Assembly: GCF_900637975.1 (NCBI RefSeq)
Contig: NZ_LR134477.1
Span: forward strand, 1-64,000
DNA length: 64,000 nt
Reading direction: 5' to 3'
Origin: Actinomyces viscosus
GTDB taxonomy: Bacteria; Actinomycetota; Actinomycetes; Actinomycetales; Actinomycetaceae
Notes under the pieces: generated by a model
What the model saw: the letters and a program-made list of their open reading frames with translations, nothing else
Told to the model about the DNA's origin: nothing
Database searches by the model: none
In this document: in pieces, positions 20,747 through 30,897 of the stretch
Position numbering within the stretch: position 1 is the stretch's first letter
How the letters are laid out: every line of letters starts with the position of its first letter
Made by a program: the position numbers and the translations under genes

Positions 20747-22048
20747 GTGCCTGAGACTGCCTTCACCGGCCCTGACCTGACGACCTTCCTGGGCCTGGAC
20801 GCCCTGGGGCTGACCGCGGTGGGCCAGCACCTGACCCCGGGGCGGGCGCTGATCGAGTGCCGCATGCCCATCGGCTTGGAGGACCCGTTCTGCCGCTCCT
20901 GCGGGGCCCAAGGCGTCGCTCGTGGGACGGTGGCCCGGCGCCTGGCCCACGTGCCGGCGGGGTGGCGACCCACGCAGCTGGTGGTGCGCGTGCGGCGCTT
21001 CGCCTGCACGCACTGCCGCCGAGTGTGGAGACAGGACACGAGCCGGGTGGCCCAGCCGCGGGCGCGGCTGACCCACGCGGCCGTCGAGTGGGGGCTGCGG
21101 GCCCTGGGTCTTGAGTCCATGTCCGTCTCCCGGGTAGCAGCCGCCCTGGGGATCTCCTGGCACACCGCCAGCACCGCGATCCTGACCCACGCACAGTCTG
21201 CGCTGCTGGGCGACTCCCACCGCTTCGACGGCGTGGAGGTGATCGGGGTTGATGATGCCCCCGCGCGCTTCGCTCCCGTGCGGGAGGTACCCCCTCTGTC
21301 TGGCGCCACACCAGGCGGGGCGACCGCTATGTCACCATGGTCATCGACCTGACCCCCGGTACGTCACGGGGCGGGGCCGGCCCGTCTTCTCGATGTGATC
21401 GAGGGCCGGTCCAAGAAGGCGTTCAAGACCTGGCTCGCCACTCGGGGCAAGTCCTGGCGTGAGCGGGTCGAGGTGGTGGCCATGGGCGGCTTCGCCGGGT
21501 TCAAGAACGCCGCCGGCGAGGAGCTCCCCAAGGCCCAGGCGGTCATGGACCCCTACGCGCGTCGTGTCCCTGGCCGCCGGCAAGCTCGATGAGTGCCGCC
21601 GCCGCATCCAGCACGAGACCACCAGCCGGCGGGGCCGGGCGGGCGACCCGCTCTACCAGGCCGGACGCACCCTACGCACCGGGGCCGACCTGCTCACCGA
21701 CGCCCAGGCCGAGCGCCCCTGGGCCCTGTTCGCCGACCAGCGCCACGCTGCGGTCCAGGCCGCCTGGGACGGTTCCTGATGCAACAGCTCATCAGCTCCC
21801 TGAAGCAGGCCGTCCCCGACGGCCTGGAGGAGATCCAGACACTGGCAAGGACCCTGGTCAGCCGCAGCCAGGACGTCCTGGCCTACTTCGACCACCCCCG
21901 CACCTCCAACGGCCCCACCGAAGCCATCAACGGGCGCCTGGAGCACCTACGCGGCATCGCCCTGGGCTTCCGCAACCTCACGCACTACACCATCCGCAGC
22001 CTCATCCACGCCGGACGCCTCAAAGACCACCCGACAACAACCACCTAA
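20747..22048 (+). pseudogene. ISL3-family transposase, disrupted
   Basis: Start GTG 20747 (PETAFTGPDLTTFLGL) with GGGAG upstream. Zinc-finger region CRSCGAQG...CTHCRRVW, helix-turn-helix SMSVSRVAAALGISWHTAS, then VIGVDD (first catalytic Asp). Here a 39-base hairpin element (21258-21296) replaces the codons expected for E-H and shifts the frame. It continues VWRHTRRGDRYVTMVIDLTP, then after an extra C in a C5 run RSKKAFKTWLATRGKSW. The second catalytic Asp, normally VAMDGF, reads VAMGGF. Further indels near 21560 and 21770 precede TSNGPTEAINGRLEHLRGIALGFRNL, which holds the Glu. Five disruptions plus a catalytic substitution make it inactive as sequenced. Confidence 0.85.
21258..21296. repeat. 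GC-rich hairpin insert, copy 2
   Basis: Begins CCCCCGC, holds the hairpin CTCCCG-TG-CGGGAG and ends GCGGGAGGTACCCCCTC, the same outer blocks as copy 1 at 13596. It falls immediately after the first catalytic aspartate of the ISL3 transposase. Confidence 0.6.
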
Positions 22049-22060
22049 ACCACGCGATAA

Positions 22061-23794
<1,734 letters not shown>

Positions 23795-23856
23795 GCCGGT
23801 GGGACCCTGTCCCGGGCGCGCACGCGCCGCCCCAGCCGGCCTTCCCCGCCCAGGAC

Positions 23857-24630
23857 TCAGTCGACGGGGGAGTCCGGCAGGGGCCAGGCGGTCTGGGCCG
23901 GGGCCCGCGAGGGGTTCCTGCGAGCCAGCCACTCGTTGAAGGACTCCGCCCAGACGCGGTGGGTCCGGGCCTGGAAGGCAACGAGCTCCTCCGCGCTGAG
24001 CTCCGAGACCCGCGGGTGAGCCGTGGCCAGCGCCTCGAGCACATCGAGCGTGGCGGCCACGTCCACCTCCGCGGTGTGCAGGGCCGCATCAACCTGCACG
24101 CCGTAGACCTCGCAGAGATCGCCCAGGCGGCGCTTGCCTCTGCGGTAGCGGTCTACGGCCCGGTCCAGGACCAGGGGATCGGCGATGGGCCCCAGGTCGC
24201 GCCCCAGGCGCGAGCGCATCGTGGGCAGACCGTGACGGGCGAGCTCGACCTCCATGAGCGTCAGGTCGTAGGAGGCGTTGAAGGCGACCACCGGAGACCC
24301 GGCCGCCATCGCCGCCACCAGGTGGTCACTCACCTCTGCCAGCACCTCGGTCACCGGCCGCCCCTCTGCCCGGGCCCGCTCGGTGGTCACGCCGTGGACC
24401 GCGGAGGCGGCCTCGGGAATCTCGACACCGGGATCTGCGAGCCACGTGGTCACCGACTGCCGCCGTCCTCCGTCGGCCTGACGCTCCGAGCGCCAGACGA
24501 GTGCCGCCGTGACGATGCGGTCCCGGGAGGGATCCACGCCGGTGGTCTCGGTATCGAAACCGAGTAGGGGGCCGAAGGGCCAGGCGGGGGAGGCGGCGTC
24601 GGACACGGAGGAGGAGTGCGGGGTGCTCAT
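23857..24630 (-). CDS. DnaQ-like 3'-5' exonuclease
   Basis: 257 residues of the DEDDh exonuclease superfamily. Exo I is LLGFDTETTGVDPSRDRIV (Asp and Glu ligands), Exo II VVAFNASYDLTLMEVEL, Exo III HTAEVDVAATLDVL with the His and last Asp. Proteins of this length in actinobacteria are stand-alone proofreading-like exonucleases, related to the epsilon subunit but not necessarily part of the polymerase. It lies convergent to guaB (63 bases apart) and divergent from guaB3. Confidence 0.9.
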   Translation of the reverse strand: MSTPHSSSVSDAASPAWPFGPLLGFDTETTGVDPSRDRIVTAALVWRSERQADGGRRQSVTTWLADPGVEIPEAASAVHGVTTERARAEGRPVTEVLAEVSDHLVAAMAAGSPVVAFNASYDLTLMEVELARHGLPTMRSRLGRDLGPIADPLVLDRAVDRYRRGKRRLGDLCEVYGVQVDAALHTAEVDVAATLDVLEALATAHPRVSELSAEELVAFQARTHRVWAESFNEWLARRNPSRAPAQTAWPLPDSPVD

Positions 24631-24739
24631 GAGTCCAGCATGCCACCGGGGTACGACACCTATGGTGACTGCCTGCGCGTTCCGTCCAGGGCATCGTCCA
24701 GAGTGCCAGTCGGTCCGGTAGATACTCGGGCGAGGACAC

Positions 24740-24754
24740 TAGGATCGAACCATG
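24740..24754 (+). promoter_or_regulatory. -10 element of guaB3, leaderless start
   Basis: TAGGAT (24740-24745) followed by six bases and the ATG at 24752, with no Shine-Dalgarno sequence. Confidence 0.6.
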
Positions 24755-25876
24755 AGCACAGAGGTCGAGATCGGACGCTCCAAGCGCGCCCTGCGCGCCT
24801 ACTCCTTCGACGACATCGCCCTGGTGCCGGCCCGTCGCACCCGTGACACCTCCGAGGTGCGGGTGGGCTGGCAGATCGACGCCTACCACGTGGACCTGCC
24901 GGTCATGGCCTCGCCCATGGACTCGGTCATGAGTCCCGAGACCGCCATCATGGTGGGCCGTCTGGGCGGCATCGGCGTGCTGGACCTGGAGGGACTGTGG
25001 ACCCGCTACGAGGACCCCGCTGAGGCCCTCGAACGCATCCGCCGGGCCGACCCGTCCCAGGCCACCAGCGTCCTGCAGGAGGTCTACCGGGCCCCCGTCC
25101 GACCTGAGCTCATCACTGAGCGACTGACTCAGATCCGGGCCTCTGGCGTCGTCGTCGCCGGGCGGCTCAGTCCCGCCCAGACCCAGCGGCACTGGCGCAC
25201 CGTCGTCGAGGCGGGTGTGGACCTCCTGGTCATCCGCGGCTCCTTCGTGTCGGCCGAGCACGTCTCCGGTGCCGTCGAGCCCCTCAACCTCAAGCGCTTC
25301 ATCTACGAGCTCGACGTGCCCGTCGTCGTCGGCGGGGTGACCACCTACACCGCCGCCCTCCACCTCATGCGCACCGGCGCGGCCGGGGTCCTCGTGGGGC
25401 AGGGCGGCGGCGCCTCCTCCTCGGTGCGCCAGGTCCTGGGGCTGCACATGCCCATGGCCACCGCCGTGGCCGACGTCGCCGGAGCCCGGCGCGACTACCT
25501 CGACGAGTCCGGAGGTCGCTACGTCCACGTCATCGCCGACGGCTCGGTGGGCAACTCCGGGGACGTCGTCAAGGCCATCGCCTGCGGTGCCGACGCCGTC
25601 ATGCTCGGTGCCGCGCTCGCCCGTGCCGAGGAGGCGCCCGGCGGCGGCTACCACTGGGGCGCCGAGGCCCGCCACGAGCGCCTGCCGCGGGGCTTCCGCA
25701 GCCACGTGGGCACGGTCGGCACCATGGCCGAGATCCTCAACGGCCCCTCCGACCGTGCCGACGGCACCCTCAACATCATGGGCGCTCTGCGCCGCACGCT
25801 GGCCACCACCGGTTACGCCGACGTCAAGGAGCTCCAGCGCGTGGAGATCGTCCTGGCCCCCTACGCCGGCTCCTGA
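24752..25876 (+). CDS. guaB3: GuaB3-type IMP dehydrogenase paralogue
   Basis: 374 residues with the IMPDH barrel but no CBS domains. YSFDDIALVPARRTRD, LPVMASPMDSVMSPETA, VPVVVGGVTTYTAALHLMRTGAAGVLVGQGGGASSSVRQ, VIADGSVGNSGDVVKAIACGADAVMLG, GFRSHVGTVGTM. Where true IMPDH has GxGSICTTR, this protein has GGGASSSVR, so the catalytic cysteine is absent. That is the hallmark of the actinobacterial GuaB3 group, whose role in purine metabolism is distinct from IMP oxidation and, as far as I know, not fully settled. It sits one gene away from guaB. Confidence 0.93.
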   Translation: MSTEVEIGRSKRALRAYSFDDIALVPARRTRDTSEVRVGWQIDAYHVDLPVMASPMDSVMSPETAIMVGRLGGIGVLDLEGLWTRYEDPAEALERIRRADPSQATSVLQEVYRAPVRPELITERLTQIRASGVVVAGRLSPAQTQRHWRTVVEAGVDLLVIRGSFVSAEHVSGAVEPLNLKRFIYELDVPVVVGGVTTYTAALHLMRTGAAGVLVGQGGGASSSVRQVLGLHMPMATAVADVAGARRDYLDESGGRYVHVIADGSVGNSGDVVKAIACGADAVMLGAALARAEEAPGGGYHWGAEARHERLPRGFRSHVGTVGTMAEILNGPSDRADGTLNIMGALRRTLATTGYADVKELQRVEIVLAPYAGS

Positions 25877-26044
25877 GTGAGCCCCGCCACGCCCAACAGC
25901 CTTTTTGAAGGTCGGAACAGTGCAACTGAGCCGTGATCTCGGGTAGTCTCAGCCGGGACGGCAGCCGTCGCGCTGCTGAAACCGGCGCGGGGGCATGATC
26001 CGGTTCCAGCACCGCTAGCCCCCACATGTCACAAGGAGCTTCAC

Positions 26045-26311
26045 ATGGCCCAGGTCACCGCCACCATCGCTTCCAAGGTCGGTCTGCACGCCCGTCCCGC
26101 CGCCACCTTCGTCAAGGCCGTCGCCGAGAAGGGCGTCCCGGTCACTATCGCCAAGGAGGGCGGCGCTGCGGTTGACGCCTCCTCCATCCTCGGTGTGATG
26201 ACCCTGGGTGCCGGCTTCGGCGACGTTGTCACCCTGGCCTCCGACGCCGACGGCGCCGACGCCGCTCTCGAGGAGCTCAAGGCCCTCCTGGAGACCGACC
26301 TGGACGCCTGA
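26045..26311 (+). CDS. ptsH: Phosphocarrier protein HPr
   Basis: 88-residue PTS phosphocarrier. The phosphorylated His is in SKVGLHARPAATFVK, and the Ser regulatory region is DASSILGVMTLGAG. ATG 26045 follows AAGGAG at good spacing. A possible -10 (TAGTCT near 25943) implies a leader of about 95 bases. It is followed by a terminator, so it is monocistronic, and no EI gene is adjacent. Confidence 0.95.
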   Translation: MAQVTATIASKVGLHARPAATFVKAVAEKGVPVTIAKEGGAAVDASSILGVMTLGAGFGDVVTLASDADGADAALEELKALLETDLDA

Positions 26312-26324
26312 TAACAGCCACGGC

Positions 26325-26359
26325 CAACGGGGCGCGCTCCACTGGGGCGCGCCCCGTTG
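26325..26359 (+). terminator. Terminator after ptsH
   Basis: 13-bp perfect stem CAACGGGGCGCGC (26325-26337) with its complement at 26347-26359, loop of 9. Confidence 0.75.
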
Positions 26360-26412
26360 CTCGTGCGCGGGCGCTCGGAAGCCCCCGTCACGGATAGTGC
26401 CTCACCCTCACC

Positions 26413-27306
26413 ATGGACATCGCCGTCGCCCTCGTGCCCTCCCTGCTGTTCGGGGCACTCTCCCTCCTGCTCGGGGCCTTCCCCACCGACACCCGCCGAC
26501 AGAACACCGCGGTCATGGTGGGGGCGGGAGCCGTCTCGCTCATGTGCTCAGCCCTGCTCGCAGTGCCCTGGTCCCCACGCGCCACCGTGTGGGGCGCGGT
26601 CTGCGGGCTCATGTGGACCGGTGGCCAGGTCTTCGTCCTGCGGGCCTTCCGCGCCTGGGGCGTCAGTCGCACCATGCCGTTGACCACCGCCCTTCAGCTC
26701 CTGCTCAACGCCACCCTGGGGGTGAGCCTCTTCGGTGAGTGGCGCGCCCCCGGCGCCCTGCCCCTGGGGACGGTTGCGCTCGCGCTCATCATGGCGGGGG
26801 CAGCCGCCTGCTCCTGGCAGGAGCGCACCGGCCCCGGCCCCACGAGTGCGCAGCGGCGTGACGGGCTGCTGGCCACCGCTGCCTCCGCCGTCCTCTACGG
26901 CTCCTACCCCTCGCTGCTGCGCGCCGCCCATGTGCCCTCGGCCCACGCCGTGGGCCCCATGGGCCTGGGGCTGCTGGCCGGCGCAGTCCTGTGCGCCCTC
27001 GTCCTGCCTCGGAGATCGCCCCTGCGCGGCCCGCGGATCGCCCCGGCGGTGCTCGCCGGGGGATTGTGGGCGATCGGCAACGCCCTCATGCTGCGCTCGA
27101 CGGCGGCCGTGGGCGTGGCATCCGGCTTCACTCTCTCCCAGCTCGGCTTCGTCCTGGCCACCGTTGGAGGCCTGACCGTTCTAGGGGAGAAGCGCACCGG
27201 CCGGGAGCAGGCGGTGGTAGCCGCAGGAGTCGTGGCGGCCGTCGTCGGTCTGGTTCTCATGGGACTGGCAACTAGCATGGACTCAGGGCCGTCCTCATCC
27301 GGCTAG
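26413..27306 (+). CDS. GRP/DMT-type membrane transporter (possible sugar uptake)
   Basis: 297 residues, about ten hydrophobic helices arranged as two five-helix halves (MDIAVALVPSLLFGALSLLLGAF; ...; VAAGVVAAVVGLVLMGLA). The GLMWTGGQVFVLRAFRAWGVSRTMPLTTALQLLLNATLGVSLFGEW and the second-half LAGGLWAIGNALMLRSTAAVGVASGFTLSQLGFVLATVGGLTVLGEKR are typical of the glucose/ribose porter (GRP, GlcU/RbsU) branch of the drug/metabolite superfamily. Substrate is inferred only. It follows ptsH but is separated from it by a terminator. Confidence 0.8.
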   Translation: MDIAVALVPSLLFGALSLLLGAFPTDTRRQNTAVMVGAGAVSLMCSALLAVPWSPRATVWGAVCGLMWTGGQVFVLRAFRAWGVSRTMPLTTALQLLLNATLGVSLFGEWRAPGALPLGTVALALIMAGAAACSWQERTGPGPTSAQRRDGLLATAASAVLYGSYPSLLRAAHVPSAHAVGPMGLGLLAGAVLCALVLPRRSPLRGPRIAPAVLAGGLWAIGNALMLRSTAAVGVASGFTLSQLGFVLATVGGLTVLGEKRTGREQAVVAAGVVAAVVGLVLMGLATSMDSGPSSSG

Positions 27307-27357
27307 GTCGATTGTGGCCGCCGGTCGGGGCGTCGAGGACGTACTTCTCTGGCCGGG

Positions 27358-27415
27358 ACTGGGCTTGCTCGCAGATGACAGGAGCTGACCTCAGTCATCT
27401 GCGAGCAAGCCCAGT
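27358..27415. terminator. Bidirectional terminator, 22-bp stem
   Basis: Perfect 22-bp inverted repeat (27358-27379 and 27394-27415), loop of 14, between the convergent GRP transporter and the small membrane protein gene. Confidence 0.8.
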
Positions 27416-27442
27416 TGCCGTCTCGATGGCGACCCCGCGGAC

Positions 27443-27673
27443 TCAGTCCTGCTGGCCGCCGGAGGGGTTCGGCCTGATCCACCACCACAGGCCCATGCCC
27501 GCGGCGATGACGAGCAGGCCCAGGCCCGCCCACAGGTTGGCGTTGATCCCGCCGGTCTTGTCCATCTCCTCAGTGCTGTTGAACAGGAACGAGCACACCA
27601 CCAGGTAGAGGCCGATGAGGCCCAGCGCTCCGGTAATGACCGCCCGGATGTCGGTGAGTGAACGATTGCTCAT
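27443..27673 (-). CDS. Small two-helix membrane protein, partner of the sodium symporter
   Basis: 76 residues. Two hydrophobic helices (AVITGALGLIGLYLVVCSFLF and LWAGLGLLVIAAGMGLWWWI) separated by a short polar loop (NSTEEMDKTGGIN). It begins 30 bases after the stop of the sodium/solute symporter, with GGAGAATACTC upstream, and is surely cotranscribed. Small membrane subunits next to SSS transporters are known in several families, but I do not recognise this one specifically. A role in assembly or activity of the symporter is inferred from position. Confidence 0.7.
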   Translation of the reverse strand: MSNRSLTDIRAVITGALGLIGLYLVVCSFLFNSTEEMDKTGGINANLWAGLGLLVIAAGMGLWWWIRPNPSGGQQD

Positions 27674-27703
27674 GAGTATTCTCCTTCGTGTATCCGGGTG
27701 GGG

Positions 27704-29422
27704 CTAGTGGAAGATGCTGTTGAGCGTGATCACCATGAGACCGGCGATGATCCCCAGCGGGATCGGACGGCGGTACCAGGGCAACTCGTGCAGGTGCGGG
27801 TCGGTGCGCTCGCTCCTGGGCGTCAGGGCGTAGACGAAGCCCTTGAGCTCGGAGTCGGGCTTGGGGTGGGTGACCATGGAGACCAGCACCGTGATGACGA
27901 CGTCGACCGTGAAGGCCACGCCCGCCGCCAGGAAGGCACCGCCCTGTCCCGGCATGACCAGGCGCTCGGTCCAGATGAGGAGGTTGACCCCCAGGGCGCC
28001 CAGCGTTCCACTGACCAGTCCGATCCAACCGGCCTGAGGCGTGGCCCGCTTCCAGAACATACCGATGATGAAGGTCGCGAACAGCGGCGCGTTGAACATC
28101 GAGAACAGCGTCTGGAGGTAGTCCATGAGGTTGGAGTAGCTCGAGGCGATGATCGCGGTAAGGATCGCGACGACGGAGGCCGTCAGGGTCGAGAGCCTGC
28201 CTACCTTCAGGTAGTGGGCGTCGTCGGCGTCCTTCTTGAGGTAGTGCTGGTAGATGTCCACGCCCCACACGGTGTTGAAGGCGGAGATGTTCGCGGCCAT
28301 CCCGGCCATGAAGGAGGCCAGCAGGCCCGTGATCGCCAGACCCAGCAGGCCGTTGGGCAGCAGGTCGCGCATGAGGTAGAGGACCGCGTCGTTGTACTGG
28401 TAGCTCGTCTTGGCGCCGGACTTGAGCTGCTGGACCTCAGTGACCAGGACGCCGGCGACCATGCCCGGAACGATGACGAGGAAGGGCACGAACATCTTGA
28501 CGAAGGTGCCGATGATCGGGGTGGACTGGGCCGAGGAGATCGAGTCCGAGGCCATCGCCCGCTGCACCTCGACGAAGTTCGTCGTCCAGTAGCCGAAGGA
28601 CAGCACGAAGCCCAGGCCGAAGACCAGACCGATGACGGACAGCACATTGGAGTCGAAGCCGGAGATCGAGTTGCCGGGCCAGGAGTGCAGCTGCTGGGAC
28701 GGGTCGGTGCCGGCGAGGTTGGCGGCGTCGGTGATCTTGTCGGTCAGGCCCTGCCAGCCGCCCACACGGTGCAGGCCGATGAGGGTCAGGGGCAGCAGCG
28801 CCGCCACGATGACGAAGAACTGGAGGACCTCGTTGTAGATCGCTGCGGAGAGCCCTCCCATCGTGATGTAGGAGAAGACGATGACGGCGGCGACGATGAG
28901 CCCCACCCACAGGGGCCAGCCCAGCAGCCAGTTCATGATCTTGCCCAGCAGGTACAGGTTGATGCCGGCGATGAGCAGCTGGGCCAGGGCGAAGCTGAGC
29001 GCGTTGACCAGGTGGGCGGCGGTGCCGTAGCGCTTGAGCATGAACTCGGGCACCGAGCGCACCTTGGAGCCGTAGTAGAAGGGCATCATGACCAGACCCA
29101 GGAAGATCATGGCCGGGACCGCGCCGATCCAGAAGTAGTGGAAGGTCGGCATGCCGTACTCGGCACCGTTGGCGGACATCCCCATGATCTCAACCGCACC
29201 GAGGTTCGCCGAGACAAAGGCGATACCGGTGACCCAGGCCGGCAGGGAACGGCCCGAGGTGAGGAAGCCGTCTGCCGTGGCCGCCTTGGACCGGGCGATG
29301 AGCCCGACGCCGATGACGAAGGCGAAGTAGATGGCGATAGGGATGTAGTCGTACCAGCGTGCGGCAATGAGCGTGCCGGATGACGCTGACGATGCTGACA
29401 GGGCGTGCAGCGTGGAGGACAT
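27704..29422 (-). CDS. Sodium/solute symporter (SSS/SGLT family)
   Basis: 572 residues with about 14 helices. Sodium-symporter signatures: GLIARSKAATADGFLTSGRSLPAWVTGIAFVSANLGAVEIMGMSANGAEYGM, RYGTAAHLVNALSFALAQLLIAGINLYLLGKI, VFSYITMGGLSAAIYNEVLQFFVIV and GLVFGLGFVLSFGYWTTNFVEVQRAMAS. The SGLT-like features (the GxEIMGMxxxGAEYG core and WTTNFVEVQR) point to sugars, polyols or inositol rather than proline or pantothenate. The genome also has an inositol catabolic island 12-35 kb away, but there is no copy of the island's operator in front of this gene, so a link is only a possibility. Confidence 0.88.
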   Translation of the reverse strand: MSSTLHALSASSASSGTLIAARWYDYIPIAIYFAFVIGVGLIARSKAATADGFLTSGRSLPAWVTGIAFVSANLGAVEIMGMSANGAEYGMPTFHYFWIGAVPAMIFLGLVMMPFYYGSKVRSVPEFMLKRYGTAAHLVNALSFALAQLLIAGINLYLLGKIMNWLLGWPLWVGLIVAAVIVFSYITMGGLSAAIYNEVLQFFVIVAALLPLTLIGLHRVGGWQGLTDKITDAANLAGTDPSQQLHSWPGNSISGFDSNVLSVIGLVFGLGFVLSFGYWTTNFVEVQRAMASDSISSAQSTPIIGTFVKMFVPFLVIVPGMVAGVLVTEVQQLKSGAKTSYQYNDAVLYLMRDLLPNGLLGLAITGLLASFMAGMAANISAFNTVWGVDIYQHYLKKDADDAHYLKVGRLSTLTASVVAILTAIIASSYSNLMDYLQTLFSMFNAPLFATFIIGMFWKRATPQAGWIGLVSGTLGALGVNLLIWTERLVMPGQGGAFLAAGVAFTVDVVITVLVSMVTHPKPDSELKGFVYALTPRSERTDPHLHELPWYRRPIPLGIIAGLMVITLNSIFH

Positions 29423-29544
29423 CGGTGTACCTCTCGAGAATTTGTTTCAGTTGAGCAAGATCATTCTTGCTGACGGGCAGACTAGCACGGCGGTGATACC
29501 GGCACGGGAGGTTGGCCTGCCCGGGACTTACCGGGGTTGGTGGG

Positions 29545-29559
29545 TAGAGTGCGCCCATG
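29545..29559 (+). promoter_or_regulatory. -10 element of the RNase H gene, leaderless start
   Basis: TAGAGT (29545-29550), six bases, then ATG 29557; no Shine-Dalgarno sequence. Confidence 0.55.
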
Positions 29560-30165
29560 ACTCTGACTGCTGCTGCCGACGGCTCCTCCCTGGGCAACCC
29601 GGGACCGGCCGGCTGGGCCTGGTACGTGGATGACGACTGCTGGGCCGCCGGAGGCTGGGAGAGCTCGACCAACAACCGCGGCGAGCTCACCGCCGTCCTC
29701 GAGCTCCTGCGGGCCACGCAGGCCGCCGGACTCGCCGGTGAGGAGCTCCTCATCCAGTGCGACTCCCAGTACGTCATCAACTCACTGACCAAGTGGCGCC
29801 ACGGCTGGAAGAGGCGCGGCTGGCGCAAGGCCGACGGCAAGCCTGTCCTCAACGCCGACCTCGTCAAGGACCTCGACGCCGCGCTCGCGGGCCGTAAGGT
29901 GCGCTTCGAGTGGGTGCGCGGCCACGTCGGCCACCCCATGAACGAGGCCGCCGACTCCCGGGCCCGCGGCGCCGCCACCGCCTACCAGCGGGGCGAGCCG
30001 GTCCCATCGGGCCCGGGGTGGCCCGGCGTGAGCACTCATGAGACCGATGGTGAGGGGACCGGCCCCTCGTCGGGGACTGACATGCGGACTGACGGCGATG
30101 TCGTCCCCGGTGCGACGGCCGCCCGTCGAGCCCGCTTGCGCGAGGCCGGTGGCACCCTGTTCTGA
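29557..30165 (+). CDS. rnhA: Ribonuclease HI with C-terminal extension
   Basis: Cleaves RNA in RNA-DNA hybrids. The catalytic acids are all present: Asp in TAAADGSSLGNPGPAGWAWY, Glu in NNRGELTAVLELL, Asp in IQCDSQYVINSLTKWRHGWKRRGW, and Asp in VRGHVGHPMNEAADSRAR. The catalytic domain occupies residues 1-150. The remaining 50 residues (HETDGEGTGPSSGTDMRTDGD...) are acidic, low-complexity and of unknown use, ending with a basic ARRARLREAGGTLF. Monocistronic. Confidence 0.93.
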   Translation: MTLTAAADGSSLGNPGPAGWAWYVDDDCWAAGGWESSTNNRGELTAVLELLRATQAAGLAGEELLIQCDSQYVINSLTKWRHGWKRRGWRKADGKPVLNADLVKDLDAALAGRKVRFEWVRGHVGHPMNEAADSRARGAATAYQRGEPVPSGPGWPGVSTHETDGEGTGPSSGTDMRTDGDVVPGATAARRARLREAGGTLF

Positions 30166-30274
30166 GAACCTGGGCTCTGGGACCCAGGACTGACCCTGGT
30201 GGCCCGCGGTCTCTCACAGGAACGGCACAGGCGCGTCAAACAGGCGGCATAAGCCTGCGGGCGAGGCTGAAGCC

Positions 30275-30781
30275 ATGACGACGAGCCCCGCCCTCCCCAC
30301 GCCGGCCACCTCCTCACCCGTGTCCCGCCCCACGGTCCTCAATCGGCTGGCCCACCTGCGCCGCCGCATCCCCACGGTCATCCTCTTCGCCACCGTGTCC
30401 TTCTCCGGTTGGACGGTCGACTACGTCCTGGCCCTCGTCCTCAACTCACTGACCGGCTCGGTCCTCTACGCCGTCGTCGGCGCCCGGATCGTCTCCTGCA
30501 CCCTGGGCTTCCTGCTCAACCGGCGCCTGTTCCGGGCCGCCCCGGAGACCTTCTGGCGCTCCGCCGGCGGCTACGCGGCCGTCCAGGGCGGGGTCGCGGC
30601 GACGTCGTACGTCGGTATCTCGGTCCTCACCGGCGCCGGGGCGCCTCTGTGGCTGGCCAAGGTGCTCGTCGACTCCACGCTCTTCATCGTCAACTACCTG
30701 GCTCAGTCCCGCCTCGTCTACCGGGCCCCCGCCCCAGCCGAGCAGTCCGTCATGGCTCCGGCTCTGGCGACGGCGGCCTGA
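30275..30781 (+). CDS. GtrA-family membrane protein
   Basis: 168 residues with four hydrophobic helices (VILFATVSFSGWTVDYVLALVLNSL, AVVGARIVSCTLGFLLNRRLF, YAAVQGGVAATSYVGISVLTG, VDSTLFIVNYLAQSRLVY). The SCTLGFLLNRRLFRA and FIVNYLAQSRLVYR motifs are diagnostic of GtrA/DPMS proteins, thought to flip or bind polyprenyl-linked sugars for cell-wall glycan assembly. No glycosyltransferase is adjacent. Confidence 0.88.
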   Translation: MTTSPALPTPATSSPVSRPTVLNRLAHLRRRIPTVILFATVSFSGWTVDYVLALVLNSLTGSVLYAVVGARIVSCTLGFLLNRRLFRAAPETFWRSAGGYAAVQGGVAATSYVGISVLTGAGAPLWLAKVLVDSTLFIVNYLAQSRLVYRAPAPAEQSVMAPALATAA

Positions 30782-30793
30782 AGCCTGCGGCCT

Positions 30794-30839
30794 CAATGGC
30801 CCCGCCCGTGATCAATGGAGATCATGGGCGGGGCCATTG
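30794..30839. terminator. Terminator after the GtrA gene
   Basis: 20-bp stem with one mismatch (30794-30813 and 30820-30839), between two convergent units. Confidence 0.75.
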
Positions 30840-30897
30840 GTACTGGTCGATGGTCCTGACAGCCGGCCTCGGCTAAGACCCCGGGTGGCGAGACGGG

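Noticed and set aside
27698..29383. 561-codon open frame opposite the sodium symporter
   Set aside because: Antisense shadow; the protein is Gln/Asp/His/Gly-rich with no motif, while the minus strand encodes a clear SSS transporter.
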